Origin: Acorus gramineus
Lineage: Eukaryota; Streptophyta; Magnoliopsida; Acorales; Acoraceae
NCBI GenBank assembly: GCA_030737835.1
Contig: CM060847.1
Coordinates: forward strand, 1,488,001 to 1,552,000
Direction of reading: 5' to 3'
Length of the DNA: 64,000 nucleotides
Positions 13,500 to 26,631 of this stretch are shown piece after piece (the stretch's first letter is position 1; every line of letters begins with the position of its first letter). A program made the position numbers and the translations under genes. A model generated the notes under the pieces. The model was not told where the DNA came from and did no database searches. It saw nothing but the letters and a program-made list of their open reading frames with translations.

Positions 13500-13745
13500 A
13501 TAAAATGCCATTGGGCGTAGTAGGTACACTCAACTTTTTTTACACTCCAAAATACAATTATGTATACCTCATTAGAAATCCAATAAAACATATACCTCAT
13601 ACGTCGTTAAATTTTTTCATACACTTACACTTTTTTTATTGAAGCATATATCTCATTCCGTGATGTTTATTATTTAAAAAAAAAAACGTGTGGTCTGAGT
13701 TTTAATTAGTAAAAATAACTAAACCTAATATTTTCCAATGTGGCT
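13500..13745 (-). repeat. Copy of the window-wide TGTTAGACTCAGTCA-type MITE family
   Basis: Read on the minus strand it shares with copies at 31838, 43965, 44315 and 45145 the order AAAACTCAGACCA, AATGAGATATATG, GGATTTCTAATGAGGTATA and TTGGA-TGTAAAAA. The copies are diverged from one another and none has coding capacity. Confidence 0.6.
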
Positions 13746-13756
13746 ACTTGGAATTT

Positions 13757-14170
13757 TCGAGGGAGTTGAATACGACCCAACTCGATTCAACCCAATTTTT
13801 AGATGGTTTTGGTTTGGAGCTTTTGCATTGAGTTCAACGTGAACCCAAACCCGAACAACCTGTATCCAATTCAAGTTGGTTGAGGGGTCGGAGAATCCAC
13901 ACCAAAGTGGTGGGTAATAAATTATACTGTTTTAAGTATTTTACTTACTTTATTTGTGATATGATTCTATTTTATTTTATTTCTTTTTAATCTTCCTTGT
14001 CTCCTTTGCCTAGTGTTATGAGATTTGAATGCAATATGACACAAAACCCTACGTCAATTGACCCAACCCAAAAGGCTGGTTTGGGTTGGATTTAAGTTGT
14101 CTAACTCCAACTTCAGGTTGGATTTAGGTTAAAACTTAACCCGACTCGATCCATCTAAGTTGCGTCCCTA
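13757..14170. mobile_element. hAT-like non-autonomous element, probable
   Basis: The ends carry AGGGA-type termini (plus strand right end TCCCTA) and the interior has mirrored runs of CCCAACTCGA, CCCAACCC and GGTTTGGGTTGG, the pattern seen in plant hAT relics. The target duplication is not clear. Confidence 0.4.
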
Positions 14171-15182
14171 GACTTAAGTAGGATCATTAGTATCGTGGGG
14201 GAAGAAAAACTGTGTCGGCAGATAAAAGAAAGCTAGCCCATTGTTTAGAAAAGAATGGCACAAGTCTTGGACAAGATGCCCTTTTAAAGGAATGACAACA
14301 AACTATGCACATCATATAAGACATTTGAATTGGGCTGATCTAATAGGATCAATGGTCCCATCTGTTTCCAAGCCACATAAACAAATGAAAAGACATGGAC
14401 AAAGACTGAAATAGCAATAGCTTTCAGAGACAATACAACAAAATCCAACAATTGAGGGTCCACTGATATCAGGATGTTTTGTATGATCTAATTTGGATGT
14501 TTATATATCTAAAAAGCACTTTTCAATGCCTCATACGTATTTAGAGTCATTCCTCCAGACGTCACATCACTAACACAGCAGATAAAATAACCTAATACAT
14601 CACATACTCCACTATGCTATATTCAATTACGAAAAATGTTAAAACATATGCATTCAGTACATACGAGTATGTACTTCACTTTTTTGTAAGAGAATATATT
14701 TCATTAGTCAAGTGTATAGTTCACAAAAAAAATAACAAAACATGTGTGATCCGCAAAAGTGACTATAAAATGACTAAGCATAACATTTTGTAAAAAAATC
14801 GTTAGAAAAGTAAATATCTTATTCGGAAAAGGGTTGCAAGTAGTAACAGTACATACGGTAAAAGAACGTGTTTTGACACGCAAATCTTTCCCCCCTCCCC
14901 TAGACTATCATATCTACTCTCAATCTGTACATCCTCTCACATTTACTGCTACATAACCATTGAATTTTCAGGTCGACAAGAAGACATACCATGCGAGGGC
15001 GCATGCGAGACTCTGCATTGGCTCATTGAGTGTCAGCTATGCCCCATTCAGCCTCAGCCTGTCCCCGGCCTCTGACTAGCTCAGATTTTTTGGCTGGCTA
15101 AAGCTTTGTCTTTGAATTGTCGCTTTCATGACCTCACTTAAACTGGGAAGTGATGATTTTCTAAATGATAAAACAGTTTATG

Positions 15183-18100
15183 CTAAGCCTTTGGTGCCAG
15201 GCGGGAGGACACCCCATGGAGAAGTCTGACGAATCCTAAAAAGCTGAGCTTTCCGTCTGAGTGTCTTATCCAGTCCTGGAGAACTACGTGAACCGGGACT
15301 GATGGGCCCAAACCGAGCTCCTGGTGAAGTCGAAACAAAATGGTGAATAATCAAAAGATGGACTAAATTCAAACACCATATGAATCCAATCAACACCATC
15401 CCTACAAAAATTTAAATGTCGGTCACAGATACCAATAAACGAAGAGACTGTTTATAAACCGACCAACCCCCGACAGCTCAACAGATTGATTGGGTCCCTA
15501 TTTGATATCATTGGTTCTAATGGTTGTTTTTATATTTTATCTTTTGGCTTCGGATTTTGATTTTTATGTGTTAAGAGTCAACAAAACAGCTTTTATTGTA
15601 ATACAAAAAAAAAAGATCTGATTGACAGTAGACTTTTATGGAAAAAATTGTTTCTAAAAATTGGTTCCAACCGGAGCCTGAGAGCAGGTGTTTTTTTTCT
15701 ATGATACACTACACTAAGGTGTGGAGGATTTTTTCTATGCAGGATCTGATTCAGCAATGCCTAATAATACTCAACTAATTCTTAGGTAGGGGAAAATTAT
15801 CTTGTAAGGAACATGGAGAATACCGATGCAAGTTCCTCGATCACAATGGGTCGGTTTCCATCCTTTTCAAAGAGCTCGTACGCGCGTCGTGCATGTTGTT
15901 CCCAGCCTTCTTGTACTTCCATTTGATGTACACTTATGGCTGCCGCAGCGAATTCTTCAAAGTCTAATTTTCTGTATTGAAGGGAACTCACCTGTCACAA
16001 AGGTATAAAAAATGTCATTATCATTTCATACAGAAAATGGATTAAGAAATTACAGGGAGGGGGGATCTTTGGGATACCATGTTGACGAAATCAAGAACCC
16101 TTGAATCTTTCATCGCTTCAGTTGAGTTTTTGGACAAGGCCTGCCACAACCACATTTCAGTATAGACGAAGACGAAACAAGAGATCACAAGATACATATA
16201 GAGAACTCACCGTTTTAAAGTTCTGCAGAGTGATGAAGCCATTCCTGTTCGGACCTAATAATTTGAATTGCTCCTGTAGATAGTAGAGCTGGGAGGTTGT
16301 CATTGTCTTTGTAAGAGCCTGCAAAATATACAATATTAACCTAAATCAATCCATACTCACAATTTAGATACATAAACGAGCATTTTCTTCATCATTTCTA
16401 TTCATTCATAGAGTTGTTTGTATAGATAATCTATTGGGATTCCCCAAAGCTGGCCATTCAACTTTCCCGGCAAGTAAAAAAAGATAATTGCGTAAAAATA
16501 TAAATATAGCATGTAGCACGTCATCCAAGTCAATTTGGAAAGTAGATGAGAGTTGGTACAATCCTCTACCAGCTAAAAAAGATAAAGTAATTTATGAAGA
16601 TCTAAAACTCAATTCTTTAAAAAAACAATGAAGATCTATATCTTTGGGAACCATCATATTGGTGGTAGAAGAGCAAATCTAACCCCAGTGGATGATCTAT
16701 TATTAGGCACACTGTGGCATAGCACATGATAGACTAGAGTTCAAAGCCACATTTTTATGCCATGACTAAGGCCATGTTTAAAACCAATTATCAAAAACAG
16801 ATTTTTTCAAAAAAATTAAAGCTGATTATCTGAAAACTGATTTTGTTGTGATAATTGGTTCTAAACGAGGCCTAATCCCAATGGCCAAAATCATTGGCTT
16901 GACTGGTATTTTGAATATAATATTGGACCAAAGTGATTTAAAAACAAAGGTATGTAAGCATCGGTTAAATAAACACACAAGGTCCACAGGTAATCAAAGA
17001 AAAAATTAATCTGAATTGGGAACCTTTTCAAGGAAAAAGAGCATACCCCTAAAGCTGCTTTCCGTAGAGATGATGAGCATATATAAGCCTTAACAAGTTT
17101 GTAAACTAGCATATCTAAAGGAATCTTAACTTCTTGTTCATCCTGTAACCAAGGATGACCTGTTCACAAAAGCCCCACATTTAGATTTCTTTTAAGTTAA
17201 AAGAACAAATATTTGCATCCGAATCAAAGATTTGGTAAGCTTACTCAATGCCTGAGATGCAGTCATCCTTTTACGATAGTCCTTATTCAGCAATCTCTTA
17301 ACAAAGTCCTTTGCTTCAGAAGACAGAGAAGGCCATGGTGCTTCTTCAAAGCTAGGATCTGCCTTCAGGACTGCTCGAAATATACCTGATTCTGTACGAG
17401 CCCAAAAGGGACGGCTTCCACACAACAAGATATAAGCTATTACACCAATACTCCACATATCCGCTTCTGTACCATAAGCTCTATGCAAAACTTCAGGAGC
17501 AACATAGTATGCACTTCCAACAATGTCATTCAATCGCTCATCTGCATGTCAAAGATTAATGTCATTCCCTAAGCTTTATAATTTAGACCAACACGGAAGT
17601 GATGTGGGGGTGAGTAAATCCAAATATTTCAACCTGGCTTGACGAAGTCTGACAAGCCAAAATCTATGGCCTTCAAAGGGGACTTCTCGTCCTTCGAACT
17701 AAAAAGAAAATTCTGGAGAAGAAGAGGAGCAAAATATAAGTCCGTTATATAACACAATATTTTCTGCAACCTTTCCACTGAAGATGTTAAATCAGTTACC
17801 TCTGGTTTAAGATCCCGGTGAACCACTCCCTGAAGATGACAGAAAGAAACGACACTTAAAATCTGAACCATGACAGCTTTCGCATCTTCCTCAGAGTACT
17901 TTCCACCCCTAAAACATCACACCCACAGCGAAGTGCCCCATCAGCCATACATCCGATAGACAATTGTCATGAAATATGAGCATTTTTGGGGAAGATAAAG
18001 GTACCTTGCGAGTATCTTGTCTAAAAGCTCACCTCCTTTGCATAACCTGTAAGACAAATCTGATTTGTAAGGACCTCCAAAGCGGCATGAAACACATTCA

Positions 18101-20094
18101 AATTCTGAAGGGAGCTATTTTATCATTATTGCAAAATTTGTCAGATACCATGTACAAGAGAGTTCCAGAGTGCCATTTGTGCATATAACAAATGAAATGC
18201 AATCCATCTTGAACATGAAGTGATTTTGGTCAAACTCAAGCAAGCTAAATAGTATGTTCATTATATCAGGTAATACAACAGGAGTATAAGTTCATGCACA
18301 AGCAAGAAGTATAATGGCATAAGAGGTCTTGAGTTGGACACAGTTAACCATTCAAAATAAATAATGGTGCAATCTCTTGATATATGAGGATATCTATTTA
18401 GCAAAAAAAATCCTTCAAAATAGTCCAGAATTCTAAAAGTGACCCATAATTCTAAAAGAGACCAATAATACTGGGAGATACCACCACCAAAAAATTGACA
18501 CCCGTACAGAAGGGGATAAAGACACTAAAAATAAATTCAACAAAGATTATTCAAGAAATTTTGAAATTAGATGCACAAATGATATGACAAACACAAACAT
18601 GTGGTAACGTGAACTTACTCCATTACTATATAAACATTGTCCTCATCCTCGTATGCATCATGAAATTGCACCAGATGCTTTTGACCCGTCAGAGTACTCA
18701 GTATTCTAACTTCCCTCCTCACATCCTCAATGGCAATAGCTGTTGTCATCTGCAATAGCAACAAATCATGTGAGATTATGCAGAAAAGTTGCAAGTCATC
18801 TATCATATGTATCGTTCAAAAAACTATTTACTAGGAGAGTATAGATGTTTTCAACTGGCAAGGACCAGCAACTATGTAAAATAGCATTCAAATTCAATAG
18901 CTCACATTAAGAATATAATTATGATAGAATACTTCTTTTGATTTCATGAATATTTAGATATTTTCCTTTTGCCACAAAGTCACTCCCAAAACAGATATCA
19001 GTCTATCTAATGAAATGCATGGTGATCAACTCTAGCATCACACGTTTTATAAATAAACCAAACTTGAAATAAAAACATGAAATGGAAAGTGATGTTGGGC
19101 TAACAACTGGCAATTGAATCCTCCTGTTAGAACTGAACCAACAACTTGACCTCTAAAGTTCGCCATTCCATTTACATCATCAACATCTTCACTTCAGTTC
19201 TCTTTTTGTGATAAATAATAAAACTTTCCACCTTCATCAAATAGATGGACCAAGGTACCCCAACAAATCATAATCATACATAACAAATAACCATTGCTTA
19301 AACAATATGAAAACAATGATTTAAGCAGCTATATGCATCTCTATGTGTTTTCAAGAATTCACATGAAAATTAAACAAAAAAAAAAATTCAATATGCAACC
19401 AACAAAGTTTTATCTAATACTCATAATCAAATGCAACAAATCATTTAAGAAAACCAATATTCATTCCTATTGTATGCAACTAAAATTCAAACAAAGGAGG
19501 CCACTTCAAATATATCCAAACAGAACCACCAATCAAGAAACAATGAAAAATTAAAAAAAAAAGAGGAAAGAATAAAAGAAATAAAACAACCTTTGATTTT
19601 GGGATGACCTTCACAGCCACCTCCTGCCTCTTCATCTCCCCCTTCTTCCCCACCGCTGACCTCGTATACCCGAAATGCCCCCGACCCACCTCCTCCCCTA
19701 GCTCATAATTCGAATTGAACTGCTTCGAAAACCCGAAACTCTTATCCAACCCAAGCTCGGCATTCGCCTCCTCCCCCTCGGGGATCGTCGCCTCATTCGG
19801 CTTCACCGAGCCGTGCCTCCTCGCGAGGAGGGCCTTGATGTGCTTCGCCGGGGAAGGCGGCGGGAACGGCCTCTTGAAGAACCTCAGCGGGGTCGAGCTC
19901 ACGCTTGAATTCGCCGGCGAATTCTTGAAAGGGGTTGAGCTCGGGAGCGGGCTCGGGCTGTAGTAAGAGAAATTGTGGGGTTTGGGCGTCTCCGCCTTCT
20001 GCGGCGGAAGCGCCGCATCGGTTTGGGGGATTGGGTCTTCTTGTTTTTTAGTCTTTGGGGATCTTTGGACTTCCTTTCCATGGCAGAGTCCCAT
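15183..20094 (-). CDS. CDPK-related protein kinase (CRK)
   Basis: Eleven GT-AG exons: 20094-19591, 18749-18619, 18046-18005, 17908-17800, 17712-17634, 17541-17245, 17159-17047, 16318-16211, 16140-16078, 15991-15824, 15320-15183 (1752 nt, 583 aa). The N-terminus MGLCHGK offers Gly2 for myristoylation and Cys4 for palmitoylation, so plasma-membrane attachment is likely. A Pro/Ser-rich stretch follows, then the kinase: GRGHFG loop, invariant Lys162, HRDLKPEN at 256-263, DFG at 279-281 and APE at 303-305. The C-terminal part has EF-hand-like segments ([43 protein letters not shown]) whose loops lack the normal acidic positions, as known for CRKs; these kinases are generally Ca2+-independent and may bind calmodulin. 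It ends [10 protein letters not shown]. It is close to Arabidopsis CRK1 as I remember it. Confidence 0.95.
15495..15681. repeat. Decayed MITE in the last CRK intron
   Basis: Its ends are loosely mirrored (TTGATATCATTGGTTC and AAATTGGTTCCAACC). The inner CAGATTTTGATTTTT-like segment followed by AACAAAACAGCTTTTA recurs at about 57380-57450 in an HMG-CoA lyase intron. Confidence 0.4.
16770..16872. mobile_element. Tourist-like MITE in CRK intron 7
   Basis: A 103-bp element with ends GGCCATGTTTAAAACCAAT and, inverted, GGCCTCGTTTAGAACCAAT. It is flanked by TAA at 16767-16769 and 16873-16875, the PIF/Harbinger target. The two arms could fold into a long stem. Confidence 0.75.
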
Positions 20095-20590
20095 GGAAGC
20101 GAATCCAGAGGGTCTAGATTTTGAAGAAAAGATTCAAAATTGGGGAGACCCAGATGGACAAAAGTGGGGATTTTGAGGGACCCCAGTGAGGGAGAAAATC
20201 AAGAAATCCAAAAGTTCTACATGAAGAGAACCAGAAACCCAAAATCAGCGAAGAAACAGAGAATCCAAACAACATCAAAAAAACCCAATAAAGTTTTTCA
20301 AAATAAAATCACTGATGAAGGAGAGACCCCCAAAAAAAACCGGTTTTGGTGATCATTTCAAAGAAAAGAAGCAAAATTTAAGAACAAACACTGATACCCG
20401 GATTAAAAGATTGAAGAGACTATTGAAGATGGAGAGGAAGAGATATAGAGAGATCAAGATAGACTTTAGAATTTCAATATGGAAAAGGTGAAGAGAGAGA
20501 GAGAGAGGACCCAAAATGTGAAAGATGCTTGCGAGGAGGAAAGAAAGAGAAGGGAAGGAAAAGAAAAGGAAAGGAAAGGAACCTCCTTTA
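20095..20590 (-). promoter_or_regulatory. CRK 5' leader and proximal promoter
   Basis: Upstream of the CRK ATG, the minus strand has a pyrimidine-rich stretch: the plus strand shows (GA)n at about 20494-20508 and AGGAAAGGAA runs to 20580. Such CT-rich leaders are common in plant genes. No clear TATA box was identified. Confidence 0.4.
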
Positions 20591-21341
20591 TTGCTGTTTT
20601 AGCTTTTCTTGGAGGGGGGTGGTGGTGGTTTTGGAAGGAAATTTGTTATGGTGGCCCTCCTAATATTGGCTTTACTTGGATTTTATTTTAGTTTTAACAC
20701 CCTCACATCACAGGCTGTGTTTGTTGTTTTTTTTATTTAATCCTCTAAAATTTTAATTCACACTTGGCACTTAAAAAAAAAATTATTTAGTTTGTGCAAT
20801 ATTTGGTAGGTTGACCTTTTTAGGTCATATGTTTCCCATTGTTTTCCATTTTTTTGTTAGATAAGCTGTCCTTTAAACCATCAAATAGGGATTAATTGAG
20901 TTTGAATTGTGGGTGGCCCTTTTGAGTTTTGATCAAGATTGGATGGATGGTAATGGTTGACTTTCTCTATATGTTCATACTTTCTCTATTTTTTTGGTAA
21001 GAGAGATGTTCATACTTGATTCTATTGTTATATGTTTGGAATGGATATCTAATCTAAAAAAGAAAAAGGAGTAAAAAAAAAATGACTAAAATCTTGAAAA
21101 TGATATTTCACCTGTTTAAAGTGATAAAGCACATTTCAAAAGCGATAGGATAATTACTATCATTCAATTTGTTCATCGGATGTATTATATTCCATTTGAA
21201 TTCATATCCAAAATTTCAGATAATTTTTTTACAAGGTAATTTTGTGAATTTTATTGTAACTAATTGTTAAACAGATTTTGCAAATTTCATCTTTTGATTT
21301 TTTTTTTTTAATAAAAGTGAATAAGAAAATATTAAAAAAAA

Positions 21342-21874
21342 GGAAAAATCTATACAACCCCTTAAATCTGACTGAAATCCATATAACCCTCTTACTTTTC
21401 TTAAAATCCATATAACCCCTGAAAATACCTAGTAAATCCAAATAACCCCCTGAATAAAATTTTCATTAACAGATAATGAATATTTTGCTAATATTTTGTT
21501 TGGTTAATCCTGACTGAAAATATAATATACTAAAAACTACTACAATGTGTTAAAAATGTAAAAAATCATATGAAAATGATAATTTTGCCCTCTTTGAATA
21601 TATTATAAAATCATATTTGGATGGAAAAAATCGTCATTTATAGAATATTTTTTATATTTTTAACACATTGTAGTGGTTTTTTAGTATACTGTATCTTCAG
21701 TGAGGGTAACCAAACAAAATATTCATAAAATATTCATCATCTATTAATGAAAATTTTATTCAGGGAGTTATTGAGATTTACTAAAGTGTTTTCAGAGAGT
21801 TATATAGATTTTAAGAAAAGTCAAGGGATGATATGGATTTCAGTTAGTTTACAAGGGGTTGTATGGATTTTTCC
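21342..21874. mobile_element. Palindromic (foldback) element, family FB1, copy 1
   Basis: A 533-bp element that is an inverted repeat along nearly its whole length. The left arm starts GGAAAAATCTATACAACCCC and the right arm ends with GGGGTTGTATGGATTTTTCC. The flanks TAAAAAAAA and TAAAAAAAC may be a 9-bp target duplication, but they are low-complexity. Long arms and a possible 9-bp duplication would fit a Mutator-like foldback element; this is inference. Confidence 0.75.
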
Positions 21875-21889
21875 TAAAAAAACATGTTT

Positions 21890-22168
21890 TTTTATTTTTT
21901 TTAGTCCCTGTAAACTATATGATTTAGTGATCGATCCTCATTTCTTCATATTTCAATTTTAGTCCCAGATTTAAATGATATATTTCTTATTAGTCCCTCG
22001 GAGGGACCTATCACTAAATTATTTGGTTTTGTTTTTAATCCCTAAGAGGGATTAAAAAGAACATATCCTATAAATCTGGAGACTTAAACTGAAATATAAA
22101 GAAATGATGAATCGATCACTAAATCATGTAGTTTATGGGGACTTAAAAATAAAAAATAAAAAAAAAAA
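21890..22168. mobile_element. Palindromic element, family FB2, copy 1
   Basis: The left arm has TAGTCCCTGTAAACTATATG and then ATTTAGTGATCGATCCTCAT; the right arm repeats both inverted (CATGTAGTTTATGGGGACTTA). It lies only about 15 bp from FB1 copy 1. No coding capacity. Confidence 0.65.
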
Positions 22169-22984
22169 TTGGTTGATGAATGATGATAATTTTCGTAGTG
22201 AGTGCTAGTAGAATCTCTCTCTCCTATTCATATTGCGTTGAGTTTACTCTTATGTCTGTTTATTTATTGTTATGTTTCTTCTCTGTTCTCTACCTCTTTC
22301 AAACCTGAGTTTTCTTCTATTAATGTATAATCGAGGTAGCTATGGTCTACCATTCATTGTACAAAAAAAAAAAAGAGCATAAGTTGTTTTTGAAAAATGA
22401 TTTCGAACAGGACACCAGTTATTACACCCACTTTTCTTCTTCATTGAAGGATAAACAGGAAGAGCTGCTTCTACATAGTTGGCTCATTTAGAGAAAACAC
22501 TGTGGGAATTCAAGGAAGATAGTTCTGGATTTTAATTGGGTCTCTCTTTTTATATGCATCTCCACAAGGTTTGCTGTGATGGATCCTCTTTATCAGACTC
22601 ACATGAAAGGTTTATTAGTGCTACAAAAGCTTCTTTAAACAAGCTCATGAAAGTGTTGTTTTCATTTATGATCATGTCTCTCAACAGCAAATCCTCTCTG
22701 TTTCAGAAACTGCATTTATAGATTTTATTTTATTTTTTGGATAGGTCATGATCTAGAAAAATGAGTGGATAAGGAATAGATGCCCTGTACTATACACCCT
22801 TTGTAGTCCATATCTCATTTATTCAACCCAAAATGCTCCAATTCAGAATTGTGAATGTGAAGTTCCACCGATCATATTTTATCACTGGAAGTGTGTGAAA
22901 TTTTTAATTTCTTCATATTCTTGGTTTATTCTTTTGTAAGAGGATCTCTGACTCATAGTTTAGGAGAAAAACAGATACAATAAA

Positions 22985-23345
22985 ATACATACTATTTGAT
23001 GGATCATCCCTAGATAGGGTGTTTGTATGGATGCGATAACTCGATCAGTCATCAATGTTAACATTATGGCATGCTGCATGTTTTATATTGAGCAATCACT
23101 GTTGATATTGAAATTTTCGTTTCTTTGTTTTCTTTTTTTATATATAAAAAGACATTTGAATCCTAGCTAAAAGCCAAATAGATACGGTAAAACACAAACT
23201 AATTTGACATCCAAGTTTACTGACGGATCACCCACCCCAAGTCTGATGTCAAAATGGATGCAATAACTCAATCAGTTATCAATGTAGATAATCTGACCGT
23301 ATGTGTCGATCTCACATGTTTAATAAGAGTATCTCTGTTGAATAT
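22985..23345 (+). repeat. Two diverged direct copies of a short repeat
   Basis: The segment GGATGCGATAACTCGATCAG near 23030 and GGATGCAATAACTCAATCAG near 23261 sit in the same context: ATACGGTAAAACA-like start, GATGGATCA-like middle, TCAATGT end. The copies begin at about 22985 and 23165. The family is not recognised. Confidence 0.45.
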
Positions 23346-23514
23346 ATCTACTATATTTGAACAACTTAAAAACATGCCATCATTTATATATACTTACTGG
23401 TTTCTCTTGTTTTTACCATTGGATTTATTCTGAGTAGTTGTTTGGATAACAACCAAATTAAAACACACCCACATGGAATATTTGGATTTTGGAGATAAAT
23501 GTAATTATGGAAAG

Positions 23515-23613
23515 CTAGTGCTTGTTATATGGTGATCCATGGACAGAATTGTCCAACATAGCAAGTAAAAGACACACACACAGGACAAACACATAAGGCT
23601 CCTTGGAAGCCAT
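23515..23613 (-). CDS. Possible small secreted peptide ORF (weak)
   Basis: A 32-codon ORF on the minus strand encodes a start like a signal peptide, MASKEPYVFVLCVCLLLA, and stops after GSPYNKH. Upstream is a C/T-rich leader-like stretch (23620-23815) and a TATATG box near 23850, which looks like a plant promoter. It could be the first exon of a small peptide gene, but I found no continuation. No family recognised. Confidence 0.2.
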   Translation of the reverse strand: MASKEPYVFVLCVCLLLAMLDNSVHGSPYNKH

Positions 23614-24040
23614 GAAAATTTGAATAGAAGACCTGTGTATCTGAACAATGTTTTTAAGTGTGTGATCACTATTACCAGGGTCCCACAAAAAGACAAGGAA
23701 CCTATACAGGGGAAAAAGCAGAAGAAGAGAGGAGTGTGAGACAAGGGAATTTTGAATAGAATAAAGCTGAATAAAGGTAGGGGAGGAGAAGAAAAAGGGG
23801 AGGTCCACTTATTAAGAACATATTCCTAAGGTGGAAGGAGGGGTTCATATATGTTTAAATATTTATTCTAATGTTTAAGTTGGTCAAATTTTTAAATAAA
23901 GGAGTGTCTGAACATGGAGTAACATGGAGAACAGGTATGTGATTTCATGTCAATTCCAAGTAAATCTTTGACTTGGTCAACCCTAATGCAAGGATTAAAC
24001 AAAATTAAAGGGACATTGTAGATAAATATTTATTATTTAA

Positions 24041-24572
24041 GAAAAATCCATCCAACCCCTTCAAATCTGATTGAAATCCATATAACTCTCTGACTTTTCT
24101 TAATACTCATATAATTCCCTGAAAACACCTAGTAAATGCAAATAACCCCATGAATAAAAATTTTGTTAATAGATGATGAATATTTTGTCCATATTTCGTT
24201 TAGTTAACCCTGACTGAAAACACGATATACTAAAAAATCACTACAATAAGTTAAAATACGAAAAATTCTATGAAAATGATGATTTATCATATCTGAATAT
24301 ATTAAAAAACTCTATTCAGAATGATAAAATCATCATTTATAGAAGATGTTTCACATTTTTAACATATTGTAAATTTTTTTAGTATACTGTATTTTCTACC
24401 GGGGTTAACCAAACATAATATTTACAAGATATTTATCATTGATAAACGTAAATTTTTTTCAGGGGTGTATTTGGATTTATTAAATGTTTTCATGGGGTTA
24501 TATGGATTTTAAGAAATGTTAGGGGGTTATGTGGATTTCGATCAGTGTACAGGGGGTTATATGGATCTTTCC
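24041..24572. mobile_element. Palindromic element, family FB1, copy 2
   Basis: A 532-bp copy with the same arm sequences as copy 1: GAAAAATCCATCCAACCCC on the left and GGGGGTTATATGGATCTTTCC-like on the right. Same length as copy 1 within 1 bp. No clean target duplication. Confidence 0.7.
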
Positions 24573-24599
24573 TTTGTTATTTATTAGTCAAGACACTGG

Positions 24600-24686
24600 G
24601 CTAGCTTGGGAATTCTTTTAGAATTCGTTTTTCTAACTAATCTAGCTTGGAAACTCTTTTAGAATTCGTTTTTCTAACTAATCTAA
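24600..24686 (+). repeat. Tandem duplication of about 42 bp
   Basis: Two adjacent copies of CTAGCTTGG followed by CTTTTAGAATTCGTTTTTCT and AACTAAT, differing at a few bases. Confidence 0.7.
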
Positions 24687-24810
24687 TTCTTGTAGATTTC
24701 ATATAAAGAATTTTTTTATCCGAAATGTATAGGAATGAACACAAAAACAAATGATTTAATGCAATTTTTTTACCGTTCTACAAAATTAGAATGAAAATAG
24801 ACCAAAGTCC

Positions 24811-25952
24811 TGGCAATGGGACGGGTTTGGTGAAACTCAAACCCAAACCCGTTAACAAAATTCTGTTCTAAACTCATCTCAAACCCGTGATGGGTTTTAT
24901 TTCCCATCTCAAACACGTCCTAACAAGCATGTAAAAAACCAGAACCCACCCCTTCCCACCCCATCCCATTTAAGTCGGGTCGGGTCTGGTTGGACTAGAA
25001 TGGGTTTAGGAAAAATATGAAAGCATATTTTAATATAATATTTAACCTATAAAATAAGAAATAAAAAATATAAGCATTCATCCACTAAAAAAAAACAATA
25101 TAACATAAGCTCCCTTCATATCTCTTTAAACATAAACTACATCTCAAATAAAATTGCTTTCAATCTACTAAAAAGAACAACATTACAAGATCAGAAAGAC
25201 AAAAAGTGAGAAGGTCTTGTCCAAGTTCCTTCATATTTCTTTAAAGAAGAGTACCAAAAGAAAGCATAGCATCTCCCTATATTTTTTTAACAAATGAAAG
25301 ATTCATTAATACTTAAAATATGAGCTAATTAAAAAAAAATTTGAATATAACAAATAAGTAAATAGATTAATAAAATGAAAATACATACATCAATAAAGGA
25401 TGGACCGATGGTTGGTGGTGAGTGGTGGGCCGATGGTTGGTGGTGAGTGGTGATGGAATAAATCAATAAAGGGTGAAAAATGTGAAATGGTTGGTCTTGC
25501 TGTCTTGGGCTCTTGGCTGGTCAATAGGTAGGTTTAGGTTATTAATTACTCATTATTAATTCCTTTATTTTATTTTATTTTATTTTATTTTTTCCTTCTA
25601 TGAAAAACCAAAGGTTGATTTGTTCATTATTATTCAATATTCAAATTCAAATTTCAAAAAAATTTCATCACTCAAGTGAATAAGTGAATGCTTTTTTATT
25701 TTGATATTTTGGAATATCAAAAGACATTGACAAAATATGTAATTATTATATTACATGTATAATTATATTAATATTAATTTACAACCTGGGCGGGTTTGGG
25801 GTGGATTTTACTAAGTGAACCCGCTTCCCGTCCCAAACCCACCGGGTTTCATTTTATGCCTCTCAAATCCGTCCCGAAACCCGAACCCAACCCGACCCAA
25901 CCGGGGCGGTTCGGGTCGGGTACTCTATTAGGACAATCCCATTGCCATCCCT
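24811..25952. mobile_element. hAT-like non-autonomous element (1.1 kb)
   Basis: The ends are TGGCAATGGGACGGGTTTGG and, inverted, AGGGATGGCAATGGG, inside flanking AAGTCC on both sides (24805-24810 and 25953-25958). Both subterminal zones are packed with GGGTTTGGG, ACCCGAACCC and GGGTCGGG. This matches the widespread plant elements with TAGGGATGGCAA ends; the centre is AT-rich and has no transposase. Confidence 0.6.
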
Positions 25953-26631
25953 AAGTCCAGAAGGTTGTTTTAATATATTTCATACACACTTATTTCAAAA
26001 AAGTGTATAACTTTTATGTTTTAAAGCTATATTCCGTGAAATTAAACTTTTTTTTTTCTTTCTATAAAGTATCAGAGGATTAAAGAATGATACATACTAA
26101 ATAACACACCATTAAAGTGGATCATGGAAGTTTTACCTTTTATCAATGAGCACCAAATATGTTTTAGATGGTACAGATATCCACATTAGCTAGTGTAATT
26201 GATCCCTAGAGTTTAGAATTGCTTTTGTTCACACACAAAAAAAAAAGAAGAAGAAGAAGAAGAGAGTGATTTTTTAATGATACAAATTTTGATCAGTTTG
26301 ACCATCTAAATTGATTTTGGATCAGTGACTAAAAAAAATCATTATATCATTTTCAAAAGAAATAAATTTGAACAAAAAATTGAAAAAATGCATTAGAAAC
26401 ATTTATATATTAGGTATCTAGCGAAAATAAAAAAAAATTCAATCAATGTTGGCATGAGAACACTGACTGATTCAAAAGTTGTTTTATACAAGTAAACATA
26501 AAAATAATTATGTATTAAAAAACTCACGATGTTATTCATGCAACTTGTTTATTAGAGTACATATATTTTATTTTGATGAATGATTTTTTTTTTACCTTTC
26601 ATTCTATTTTTTTATTTTATTTTTATTAAGT

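Larger units (their letters stand above)
11212..15182. other. Intergenic region with decayed MITEs
   Basis: Contains small inverted-repeat remnants around 11493-11571 (GCTATGTTTGG...CCAAACACATC) and 11663-12170, a C/T-rich tract at 12590-12640, a TGGGCC-rich stretch at 13360-13415, and hAT-like and other repeat pieces at 13500-14170. No gene is supported. Confidence 0.55.

Noticed and set aside
15178-15399. 73-codon minus ORF at the CRK 3' end read in another frame
   Set aside because: The true frame is the final CRK exon ending [10 protein letters not shown]; the listed frame is a shadow.
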